64,000 bases of DNA from JADJPO01 sp046330955 (GTDB lineage Bacteria; Actinomycetota; Actinomycetes; Actinomycetales; Kineosporiaceae), in assembly GCA_046330955.1 (NCBI GenBank), contig JAXLRT010000018.1:1-64000 (forward strand). The letters run 5' to 3'. The translations under genes and the position numbers were made by a program. The notes below the pieces were generated by a model that had not been told where the DNA came from, did not search any database, and was given only the letters and a program-made list of their open reading frames with translations. Of the stretch, positions 25,262-32,950 are shown in pieces (position 1 is the stretch's first letter; every line of letters begins with the position of its first letter).

Positions 25262-25585
25262 TCAGGCGCCGGAGTTCCCTTGCACTCCCCACGCTTTCAG
25301 CAGGTGGAGTCCAGAGTCGGCGAAGTCGAAGGCAGGGAGGGCCACGTCTTGGCTTATGTAGACCACCACCGAGTGATCAGGAAGACCGGGTTCGCTCAAC
25401 TCACCGTCATCCTCGATGAAATTCCGCTGGACGATGATCTCCAACTCTCGGGTTCTGATCATGTAGAAGTCACCTCCGCGGAAGCTGCTGTCATGCAATT
25501 GGAGAGTGACTCCCCAGAGTCGACCCAGTCTTTGTTGGACCGAATCCATGTCACCGTGAGCGCCGAAGGTGTAGCTGCGCATCAT
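25262..25585 (-). CDS. Putative immunity protein for the RHS toxin
   Basis: The 107-residue product starts at ATG 25585, overlapping the RHS stop (ATGA), so the two are translationally coupled. It is acidic and soluble with no signal or helix spanning the membrane. Recognisable stretches such as FGAHGDMDSVQQRLGRLWGV and PDHSVVVYISQDVALPAFDF match no family I know. A small acidic gene directly behind a polymorphic toxin is almost always the cognate immunity gene; that role is inferred from position only. Base composition is less GC-rich than the neighbouring RHS core, as is common for exchangeable toxin-immunity tips. Confidence 0.75.
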   Translation of the reverse strand: MMRSYTFGAHGDMDSVQQRLGRLWGVTLQLHDSSFRGGDFYMIRTRELEIIVQRNFIEDDGELSEPGLPDHSVVVYISQDVALPAFDFADSGLHLLKAWGVQGNSGA

Positions 25586-28500
25586 CGCGGCACCACGATT
25601 CCAGGACCTCGCCCCAGCGCATCGCCCACGGATCTGTAAACCATGAAGTGGACCTCTCTCCCGGCCAGCTGTTCCAGGCCTAACCACATGTCCTCGAGTC
25701 CCAGTCCTTCCAGTATCGGCTTCGTCAACGGCGCCGTCCGCATGCCGCCGGATCGGGTCGGCAACCCGAGGGCGACGGCCCGCTCCAGCAGTGGGCGCCC
25801 AGCCAGGGTGATGTCGAAATCGCTGCGCCGGCCGACATCGAAAGGCTCACCCGTCGTGAACTTGAAGCCGGTCACCGAGCTGCCCTGGAAGACCACGGTG
25901 GTCCCCGCATGGCCGGCTTGGTCGAGCCCGGCGTACAACTGCCGCCCGAATGTCTCGAACTCCTCGGCGTTGGCGAACCCCAAGGGGCGGCATGGAGTCA
26001 GCCCGAGCGGATCACTCCACGTCGTGGGGTTGGGGACGTAGCTGTGGGGGTTCGGCCCGGGCTGCAGGCCCAACGGATCGGGGCTGAGGAACGCGCCGAC
26101 GCGTGGGTCGTAGTAGCGCTGCAGGTTGTAGTCGAGGCCGGTCTCGGCGTCCCGGTACTGGCCCGGGAACCGCAACGGGCACAACGGCTCCGGCTCGTCG
26201 TCGACAGCCGCACCCCATAGTGTGGTCTGGCTGTGCCAGACCACCTGACCGGCGTCGTCCACCAGCTCGGTGGGGGTGCCGATCAGGTCGGTGACGATGG
26301 CGTAGAACTGGGCGTCGAACCATTCCTGCTCATCCGCTGCCGAACCGCCGACGTCCCAGCTGGGACGTCCCCCGCCGAGCTCCCGGTGCACCGGGGTCAC
26401 CGGCTGATGCCGATCCGGGTGCCAGTCCCAGGTGGTCACGTACCCGTCGGACGCCACGCACTCGGCCAGGCGCACGCCGTCCCAGACGAACGTCTCCTCG
26501 GCGATCACGGTCACGCCGTCCGGGGCCAGCCGCTGCTTGGCCACCCGCCGGCCGAGGCCGTCGTAGCGGTACCGCCACGTCACGCCGTCCGGATCGAGCA
26601 CGGCGATCAGCCGGTCCTCGGCGTCCCAGGTGTAGCGCCACACCCGGTCCTCACCGGCCGCGCCGGCCACCCGACGTGTCGTCACCCGCCCGGCACGATC
26701 GTGATGGCACCGAACGCCGCCCGCCCGCCGGATCATCGTGCCCACCACCCGGCGTTCACCCCCCGGCGAGACACCGTCAGGCAGGCCGGACCACTGTCCG
26801 AACGCCAGGGTGCCGGCCGCGTCGTAGGCGTACTCCTCCCGCCCTGCCTCCGCGGCGACCGCAACCACCCGGTCGAGCAGGTCGAGGGTGAACTCGCGCA
26901 GCCCCCGCAGCCGGTCGGCCACCCCGACCAGCCGCGCGCCACCCTCGTACCGGAACTCCCGCAGCGCGGCCGGTTCCGCTGCCGCGGCCGGCCCGGAGCC
27001 GAGGGACTGCGCCACCAGTTGCCCTGCCGCGTTCCACTCCTGACCGAGCCGCACCGCGCCCACGCGGCGTTCCACCTCGCGCCCGGCGACGTCGTGCCCG
27101 AAGCTCACCCGCCGGCCGGCCGTCGACAGCTCCACCGGCCGTCCCGCCGCATCGAACGACCACGCCGCCGTGGCGCCGCTGGGGGTCAGCCGGGCGATCC
27201 GGCGGCCCGCGGCGTCGTACCCGAACCCGATCCGCCGCCCGTCCCAACTCTCGGCCACCACCCGGCCGAGCGCATCCCGCTCGATGGTCAAGGCGACATC
27301 CGGGCCGGTGCTCGACACCAGCCGCCCCAGCAGGTCGTAGCCGAACTCGGTGCGCACCCCGGCGACGTCCTTGACCGTCAGCCGGCCCAACACGTCCCAC
27401 CGGTAGCCGACCTGCTGGCCCAGCGGATTGATGCGGGCCACCACCCGGCCCACCGCATCGCGCCGGTACCGCAGCTCGCGACCATTCACGTCCCGCTCGC
27501 GCACCATGCGCCCGGCCGCGTCGTAGGCGTAGGTCCACTCCCGACCGAGCGGATCGACCACGGCGGTCAACCGCAGCTCGCTGTCGTGCCGCACCCCCAG
27601 GCGTGATCCGTCGGGCCGGATCACCGCCGACGGCTGGTCGAACCAGCCGTACTCGGTGCGGGTCACCCGCCCGGCGCCGTCCCGGTGCTGGACGACGTTG
27701 CCCTCGCCGTCGTGCACCCACGACTCCACCTCGCCGGTGGGCAGCCGCAGCGTGGTCAGCCACCCCTCGGCCGTGTAGGTGGCGGCCTGGACGGCGCCCG
27801 CCGGCCCCTCGACCGAGATCACTCGACCGAAGCCGTCGCGCCGCAGAACCGTCCGACCACCGACGGCATCGTCGATGCTCACCGGCAAACCGGCTGCGTC
27901 CGAGCCGATCTCGACACGGTGACCCAGCGGATCGACCACGGCGACCACACATCCGTCGCCCCGCCGGACGTACTGCGTCGAGGCACCGGCCGGGTCGATG
28001 ACCTCGATCGGGTTGCCCCGCCCGTCCCGCCGGTACCGCCACACCGACCCGTCCGCCTCGACGACGTCGACCGGACGATGCGTGTCGTACGTGATGCGCA
28101 CCCGGGCGCCATCGGCCCGCCGGACACCGACCAGGTCGACGCCGTCCGGCGCGTAGTCGTAGCGCGTGGTGGCGCCGAGTGCATCGGTGTGCGCGACGAC
28201 GTGGTCGAACGCATCCCACTCGGTGAGCTCGACACCGCCCAGCGGGTCGGTGACCGAGACCACCCGGCCGGCCTCGTTCACGCGGTAGCTGGTGACCTGA
28301 CCCAACGAGTCGGTGTACGTCGTCCGGCGATTCTCGGGGTCGAACTCGAGGGTGCAATCGAGCACTCCCCCGATGCCGCTGCCCCGCACGCACCGGCCCT
28401 GCTCGTCGTAGGAGTAGGCGTACCAGTTGCCGTTGCGGTCCTCCCACCGGGTCATCCGCCCGGCGCCGTCGTAGTCGAAGCGCAGCGGCAACCCGGAGGA

Positions 28501-30120
28501 GTTCACCACCGCGGCCAATCGGCCCGCCTCGTCGTAGCCGAACGACACCACCGGGGTGAGCGCACCGCCGGCCGTGAGCAGCGAGATGCCGCGCACCCGC
28601 TCCTCGGCGGTGTCGAGCACGACGTGATACCCGCCGGAGTGCCGCAACGCCAGCAGTTGACCGTCCCGGCCGTAGTCCACGTCGATCCGGTGCCCGTTGC
28701 GATCGACGATCGCCGTCAGGACGGCGTCCGACCCCGCCAGCTGCCGGAACCATGTCGCCACCCCGGTCTGTGGATCGGTCACCACGTAACCGCCCTCGGT
28801 GGGAGTCAGCTCCAGCTGCTCCCCCGCTGCCGGCCGGGACACCTCGCCCCCGCTCGGCAGCGGGAAGGTCAGCACACTGCCGTCCGCCCGGGCCAGGTGC
28901 ACCGCACCCGAGTCGATCTCGAGGTGTTCATCCAGGCTGGACGCCCAGTTCGGCCCGAACCAGCGCCCGCTGCGATACGACGAGATGTGGGTGCGGGCCA
29001 GCACCAGCGGCAGCGCGCCGGGCAGCGACAGGTCGACCTGGGTGAGCACCACCTCGCCGGACGCCAGGTCGATCGGGTCCTTGGTGACGGTTCGGCGCAG
29101 CGTCGACAGCGTCGTCACGGCACCGCGACGCACCGAACCCCACAGCCGCCCCACGCCGGCCCGGTTGACGGCCTGCAGCCGGCGCAGCGGGGCCACGAAC
29201 CGCGCGACCGGTCGGGCCGCCAACAGCAACCTCGCCCTGCCCATCACGGCCCCACCGGGGATCACTCCCACCAGCGACCACGCCAACTCGCCGACGCTCG
29301 CCCGATGCTGCGCGAACTTCACCGCTGTCGCCGCGGCCAGCACCGCCGACACCGCGAACAGCGCCCACACCACCGGGCCACCGAAGAACAGCGCGGCGAT
29401 CGACAGGACGACGGCCAGCCTGCCGCAGGTGTCGACGAAGCCGTCCCAGGACCGGAACGGGCTCGACACCACATCCCAGGCCTGCTGCCAGAACGACGCG
29501 TTGCGCACGCCCTCGGCGGCGTCGTCCAGGTCACGCACCGCGCGGGTCTCGGCGTCCCCCCGGACCGCCGCGGCCTGCAGCGCGAGCCGGCGCGCGGCGT
29601 CCTTCTCGGCGGCGGCCTGGCGGGCACGGCCCGCGGCGGCCCGGATCTGCCCCCGGAGGCCCTCGTCCAACCCCACGGTCGCGGCCTCGACCGCCGGTGC
29701 CGCCAGCCCCCGCGGCGTCAGGTCCAGGGCATGGGTCGGCGGCAGCACGGTGCGAATCCGGTGCAGCTCGCCGTCGTAGGTGCACTGTGCGTCCGCGCCC
29801 CGGCGCAGTGCGGTGTGGGCCAACGACTGGGCGTGGTCCAGCGATCCGGCATAGGTCGCCAGGGCCTGACCGCACCGCCGGTAGGAGCGTTCGACGGCAC
29901 TCAGCTCCCCCGGCAGGCCCGACAGCGCCTCCCGGAAGACCGGCGCATAGTCGCCGACCATCCCGATGCCGTCGGCGGCCCCCGAGGCACCCCGCAGCCG
30001 AGCCACCGACCGCGCCGCGGCCTCGGCGTCCGCCGCCCAGCGCTGCGCCGCAGCGCCGACCGCCGGCGGATCGCCGGGTGCCGGATCACCACCCAGGCCG
30101 AGGATCCCCCAGTCCGCCAT
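25582..30120 (-). CDS. RHS/YD-repeat polymorphic toxin with nucleotidyltransferase-like C-terminal domain
   Basis: From ATG 30120 (MADWGILGLGG) the product is 1512 residues. The N-terminal 220 residues are helical, like the LXG/WXG-type export heads of type VII toxins. Hydrophobic helices at about 260-300 follow (LAVVLSIAALFFGGPVVWAL). A DUF6531-type entry (DPIDLASGEVVLTQVDLSLP) opens a long array of RHS/YD repeats. The conserved core end, DAETGLDYNLQRYYDPRVGA then FLSPDPLGL, closes the shell. The last 135 residues are a separate toxin tip. Its motif FQGSSVTG...RRSDFDITL has the GS...SDxD pattern of the MNT-type nucleotidyltransferase fold. Expected action is nucleotidylation of a target in rival cells. 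The toxin assignment is inference from motif and context. Confidence 0.85.
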   Translation of the reverse strand: MADWGILGLGGDPAPGDPPAVGAAAQRWAADAEAAARSVARLRGASGAADGIGMVGDYAPVFREALSGLPGELSAVERSYRRCGQALATYAGSLDHAQSLAHTALRRGADAQCTYDGELHRIRTVLPPTHALDLTPRGLAAPAVEAATVGLDEGLRGQIRAAAGRARQAAAEKDAARRLALQAAAVRGDAETRAVRDLDDAAEGVRNASFWQQAWDVVSSPFRSWDGFVDTCGRLAVVLSIAALFFGGPVVWALFAVSAVLAAATAVKFAQHRASVGELAWSLVGVIPGGAVMGRARLLLAARPVARFVAPLRRLQAVNRAGVGRLWGSVRRGAVTTLSTLRRTVTKDPIDLASGEVVLTQVDLSLPGALPLVLARTHISSYRSGRWFGPNWASSLDEHLEIDSGAVHLARADGSVLTFPLPSGGEVSRPAAGEQLELTPTEGGYVVTDPQTGVATWFRQLAGSDAVLTAIVDRNGHRIDVDYGRDGQLLALRHSGGYHVVLDTAEERVRGISLLTAGGALTPVVSFGYDEAGRLAAVVNSSGLPLRFDYDGAGRMTRWEDRNGNWYAYSYDEQGRCVRGSGIGGVLDCTLEFDPENRRTTYTDSLGQVTSYRVNEAGRVVSVTDPLGGVELTEWDAFDHVVAHTDALGATTRYDYAPDGVDLVGVRRADGARVRITYDTHRPVDVVEADGSVWRYRRDGRGNPIEVIDPAGASTQYVRRGDGCVVAVVDPLGHRVEIGSDAAGLPVSIDDAVGGRTVLRRDGFGRVISVEGPAGAVQAATYTAEGWLTTLRLPTGEVESWVHDGEGNVVQHRDGAGRVTRTEYGWFDQPSAVIRPDGSRLGVRHDSELRLTAVVDPLGREWTYAYDAAGRMVRERDVNGRELRYRRDAVGRVVARINPLGQQVGYRWDVLGRLTVKDVAGVRTEFGYDLLGRLVSSTGPDVALTIERDALGRVVAESWDGRRIGFGYDAAGRRIARLTPSGATAAWSFDAAGRPVELSTAGRRVSFGHDVAGREVERRVGAVRLGQEWNAAGQLVAQSLGSGPAAAAEPAALREFRYEGGARLVGVADRLRGLREFTLDLLDRVVAVAAEAGREEYAYDAAGTLAFGQWSGLPDGVSPGGERRVVGTMIRRAGGVRCHHDRAGRVTTRRVAGAAGEDRVWRYTWDAEDRLIAVLDPDGVTWRYRYDGLGRRVAKQRLAPDGVTVIAEETFVWDGVRLAECVASDGYVTTWDWHPDRHQPVTPVHRELGGGRPSWDVGGSAADEQEWFDAQFYAIVTDLIGTPTELVDDAGQVVWHSQTTLWGAAVDDEPEPLCPLRFPGQYRDAETGLDYNLQRYYDPRVGAFLSPDPLGLQPGPNPHSYVPNPTTWSDPLGLTPCRPLGFANAEEFETFGRQLYAGLDQAGHAGTTVVFQGSSVTGFKFTTGEPFDVGRRSDFDITLAGRPLLERAVALGLPTRSGGMRTAPLTKPILEGLGLEDMWLGLEQLAGREVHFMVYRSVGDALGRGPGIVVPR

Positions 30121-30125
30121 GGGTC

Positions 30126-30416
30126 TCAGGCGCCCGTGCTGAGCTGAGCGTCGAGCGACTGGTGATCGGCGATGGCCTTGTTCAGGAACTGGGACATGCC
30201 GCTCAGCCCGCCGATGACGTCGGTGGCGCCCTTGGTCCACTGGGCGTACGACTCGTCGAAGCTGCGGGACGCGCGGTCGGTGACGAAGCCCGAGGCCACC
30301 AGGTTCTGCACCACCGAGTGCAGCTGCCGCAACAGACCCTCGAGCTCGGACTGACCGCTGGTCAACCGGCTCGCGGTGGAGCTGAGTTCGGCATAGTCGA
30401 CATGGATGTTGGGCAT
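30126..30416 (-). CDS. WXG100-family type VII secretion protein
   Basis: A 96-residue helical-hairpin protein with a good AAGGAG site. Two amphipathic helices are joined at the WxxG-like turn YAQWTKGA. The N-terminal motif MPNIHVDYAELSSTASRLTS is typical of EsxA-type partners placed before polymorphic toxins. Its stop lies five bases before the RHS start. In the family, such proteins bind the helical head of a large toxin and guide it to the ATPase motor. The exact partner is inferred from order. Confidence 0.85.
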   Translation of the reverse strand: MPNIHVDYAELSSTASRLTSGQSELEGLLRQLHSVVQNLVASGFVTDRASRSFDESYAQWTKGATDVIGGLSGMSQFLNKAIADHQSLDAQLSTGA

Positions 30417-30489
30417 GGCGAAGCTCCTTCAGGGTGTGGGTGATTCACCTCCCGACCCGAATGGGTGGAGGTCTGTGGGTGGGTCGCGA

Positions 30490-31059
30490 TCAGCCGTCGG
30501 CGGACGGGCTCCACTGCACGGTCGAACTGACCGCCTCGAACAGCTCCAGCAACGCATCGGCCAGCTCGACGTGCGGGCTGCTCATCACGAAGTTCAGGAC
30601 GCGACGCTGCCCCGGAATCGGCAGCATCGTCTGCACGGTCACCGCTCGGCCCGCGTCGTCCGACGCGTGCACCGACCGCACGCGCACGCATCGCCCGGCC
30701 GGCACCTCGGTCACCTCCACCTGGCGCCCCGGCGTCGAGCCGAGCTGGGCCGCGATCGTCTCGACGTCCGGCTCACCGGCATCCTCGGCAACGTCCCCGA
30801 CGGCACCGAAGGCACTGGCCACCAACACTTCTCGCTCGGTCAGCGGTTCGACCATGGCCGCGGCAAAGGTGACCCCGGCACGATCGGCGCGCACCGCAAC
30901 CTCGCGCAGCGCCCGCAGGATCTGCCCCCGAGCCGGGGCCAGTGACGGCTGGTCCTCGAGGCGCCGGTCGACCATGCGGGCCAGGTCACCGGTGTGCGTC
31001 GCCCGCCACCCGTCGAACTCGAACCAGCTGGGCGGCAAGGTCACCGAGAAGTGCGTCAT
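30490..31059 (-). CDS. Unknown type VII secretion-linked protein
   Basis: A 189-residue soluble protein. It starts at ATG 31059, overlapping the stop of the upstream gene (ATGA). It opens with FSVTLPPSWFEFDGW and contains VLNFVMSSPHVELADALLEL near the end, an alpha/beta layout reminiscent of small type VII accessory proteins that predict secretion-substrate folding. No family can be named with confidence. It lies inside the operon between the EspC-like and WXG100 genes, so a chaperone or targeting role for the toxin is plausible but unproven. Confidence 0.7.
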   Translation of the reverse strand: MTHFSVTLPPSWFEFDGWRATHTGDLARMVDRRLEDQPSLAPARGQILRALREVAVRADRAGVTFAAAMVEPLTEREVLVASAFGAVGDVAEDAGEPDVETIAAQLGSTPGRQVEVTEVPAGRCVRVRSVHASDDAGRAVTVQTMLPIPGQRRVLNFVMSSPHVELADALLELFEAVSSTVQWSPSADG

Positions 31060-31337
31060 GACAGCGTCGCCACCAGCACGCCGTCCACGGCGGCCGACCC
31101 CTCGACGAGCCCCTGCAGCCGTCCGGCCGCGGCGTCGATCAGCTGGATGGCGGTCTCACGATGCTCACTCGTGCTCTCGACGAAGCGCCGCAGCGCGTCG
31201 GTGACCCGAGCCGAACCCGTTGTGGTGGAATCGATGACGGCCGTTCCCGCCATCGACTGCAGCTCGGCCGAAACCGACCGCAGATCGCTCGCCACGCCGC
31301 CGGCCGCCGTGGTGTCGGCCCCAAACCCTTGCGCCAC
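31056..31337 (-). CDS. EspC/WXG100-like small secretion substrate
   Basis: A 93-residue protein, all helical, with low aromatic content and no signal sequence. The layout (GFGADTTAAGGVASDLRSVS, then a second helix ALRRFVESTSEHRETAIQLI) resembles the EspC/DUF6317-type partners found beside WXG100 proteins. It lacks a clear WxG turn. It is the first gene of the operon leading to the RHS toxin. Together with the WXG100 protein it could form a co-secreted pair. The family call is by overall pattern, not motif. Confidence 0.68.
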   Translation of the reverse strand: MAQGFGADTTAAGGVASDLRSVSAELQSMAGTAVIDSTTTGSARVTDALRRFVESTSEHRETAIQLIDAAAGRLQGLVEGSAAVDGVLVATLS

Positions 31338-31445
31338 AATGCCCTCCGCTCCCCCGATCGGTTCGAGATCGGTTCGACCGTATCCAGCCGATCCGGACGA
31401 GCGACAGAGCGAATCTGAAACTGTGGATAACTATCGGGCGGAACC

Positions 31446-32126
31446 TCAGCCGCGCCGCATCGCGTGCTGCACCAACGACACCAGCGCCTGCTTGGTCGCC
31501 GCCCGCGCCCGGGCGTCGGTGTACATCATCGGCACATCGGGCGAGATCGACAGCGCGTCCCGGACGTCGTCCAGGGTGTGCTTCGCGACGCCGTTGAAGC
31601 AGTTCACCGCCACCACGAACGGGATTCCCCGGGACTCGACGTAGTCGACCGCCGGGAAGCACTGGTCCAGCCGATCGGTGTCGACCAGCACCACGCAGCC
31701 GATCGCCCCGCGCATCAGGTCGTCCCACATGAACAGGAAGCGATCCTGCCCGGGGGTGCCGAACAGGTACAACCACAGGTTGCCGGGCAGGGCGATCCGG
31801 CCGAAGTCCATCGCCACCGTGGTGGTGGTCTTGGTCGCCGTCGCGGCCCCGGCGTTGTCCACCCCGAGCGAGTGCTCGGTCATCGCCGCCTCGGTCGACA
31901 ACGGGTCGATGTCCGAGATCGAGGAGATGAACGTGGTCTTGCCGACCGCGAACCCGCCGGCCACCACGATCTTCACCGTCGTGGGCGGCGCCGGGCGGGT
32001 GTTCATCGCGTGGCGCGGCGCGGGCACCGGCATCGGGGCCGGACGAGCCGGCCCCGCCGAAGCCGCCGAAGCCGCCGACACGCCGTACCCGCTGAGATCA
32101 GAGTGCGCAGATGCCATCGAGGACAC
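31446..32126 (-). CDS. cvnD: Conservon small GTPase (CvnD-like)
   Basis: A 226-residue Ras/MglA-like GTPase. After a Pro/Ala-rich head of about 45 residues come the P-loop GGFAVGKTT, the switch region ending LFGTPGQDRFLFMWDDLMRG (G3) and VNCFNG in the place of NKxD (G4). Replacement of NKxD by NCFN is typical of the CvnD subgroup. It is the last gene of the cvnABCD set, overlapping cvnC by 29 bp. In Streptomyces these four proteins form a membrane-associated, heterotrimeric G-protein-like complex that tunes development; the same is inferred here. Confidence 0.9.
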   Translation of the reverse strand: MSSMASAHSDLSGYGVSAASAASAGPARPAPMPVPAPRHAMNTRPAPPTTVKIVVAGGFAVGKTTFISSISDIDPLSTEAAMTEHSLGVDNAGAATATKTTTTVAMDFGRIALPGNLWLYLFGTPGQDRFLFMWDDLMRGAIGCVVLVDTDRLDQCFPAVDYVESRGIPFVVAVNCFNGVAKHTLDDVRDALSISPDVPMMYTDARARAATKQALVSLVQHAMRRG

Positions 32127-32508
32127 TCTCCAGGAGGGTCGTGGCGGACAGGGCCGAGGGCGCCTCGTTCGCGGTGGACAATCCGTGCACGTAGAGCAGG
32201 CCCGCCAGCTCGAGATCGCCGGCCAGCACCCGCACCACTCCCATCGGCAGCCTGGTGTGGGCCGACAGCTCGGCGATCGAGGTGTACCCGGTCGCCGCCA
32301 ACGCGAGGATGTCGCGCTCCTCGGGGGTCCGGCCGGACGTCGGCGGCGCCAGCGACTCCACCAACGTCTCCATCGGCAGCTCGCCGACGGTCGACCGGGT
32401 GCGCCCCCCGGTCAGGGTGTAGGGCCGCACGTCCGAGGCGTGGTGCTCCTCCGACGGCTCCGGTATCCGCTTGATCATGCGCAGCTCGTCCTCGCCCATC
32501 TCACCCAC
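32098..32508 (-). CDS. cvnC: DUF742 protein (CvnC-like)
   Basis: A 136-residue DUF742 protein. The family segment VRPYTLTGGRTRS is followed by ETLVESL and a helix-turn-helix-like core, LALAATGYTSIAELSAHTRL then PMGVVRVLAGDLELAGLLYV. The order cvnA-cvnB-cvnC-cvnD is the standard conservon arrangement. The start overlaps the end of cvnB by eight bases and the gene overlaps cvnD, so all four are co-translated. In the model CvnC links the roadblock protein to the GTPase; it has no known catalytic activity. Confidence 0.92.
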   Translation of the reverse strand: MGEMGEDELRMIKRIPEPSEEHHASDVRPYTLTGGRTRSTVGELPMETLVESLAPPTSGRTPEERDILALAATGYTSIAELSAHTRLPMGVVRVLAGDLELAGLLYVHGLSTANEAPSALSATTLLESVLDGICAL

Positions 32509-32950
32509 CGACCACCGTGCGCACCGGCCCCGAGACCGGCAGCTGAGACCGCAGGTGCGAGACCAGTTGCGGCGTGAGCGTGGCCTCGGCCCGGGTCACC
32601 AGCAGGGCCATCTCATAGCCGATCAGGCCGATGTCACAGCCGCCGTCGGCCACCACGGCGAGCATCGAACCGTCAGAGATGCTCATCAGCACCAGGAACC
32701 GGTCGTCCATCTCGACCACCGATTGCCGCACGTCCCCGGCCCGCAGGTGCCGCGCGGCCCCGCGGGTCAGGCTCGACAGCCCGGCCACCACGGCCGAGAG
32801 CTGGTCGCCGCTGGTGCGGTCGAGTTCGGCCGACATGGCCATCAGCAGGCCGTCCGCGGAGACCACCAGGGCATGCCGCGAGCCGGGCACGCTGCGGACG
32901 AAGTTGTCCAGCAGCCAGGCGACGTCGGCGCCGTCCTCGATCGGGTTCAC
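32501..32950 (-). CDS. cvnB: Roadblock/LC7-domain protein (CvnB-like)
   Basis: A 149-residue roadblock/LC7 protein. The fold is visible as VAWLLDNFVRSVPGSRHALV, VSADGLLMAMSAELDR and SLTRGAARHLRAGDVRQSVV, then MDDRFLVLMSISDGSMLAVV. Proteins of this family act as regulators or GTPase-activating partners of Ras-like GTPases, here the downstream CvnD. The ATG overlaps the stop of the sensor kinase (ATGA). Confidence 0.93.
   Translation of the reverse strand: MNPIEDGADVAWLLDNFVRSVPGSRHALVVSADGLLMAMSAELDRTSGDQLSAVVAGLSSLTRGAARHLRAGDVRQSVVEMDDRFLVLMSISDGSMLAVVADGGCDIGLIGYEMALLVTRAEATLTPQLVSHLRSQLPVSGPVRTVVGG

Noticed and set aside
27685..30147. 820-codon open frame antisense to the RHS gene
   Set aside because: There are no recognisable motifs, and the RHS/YD repeats on the minus strand explain the coding signal.
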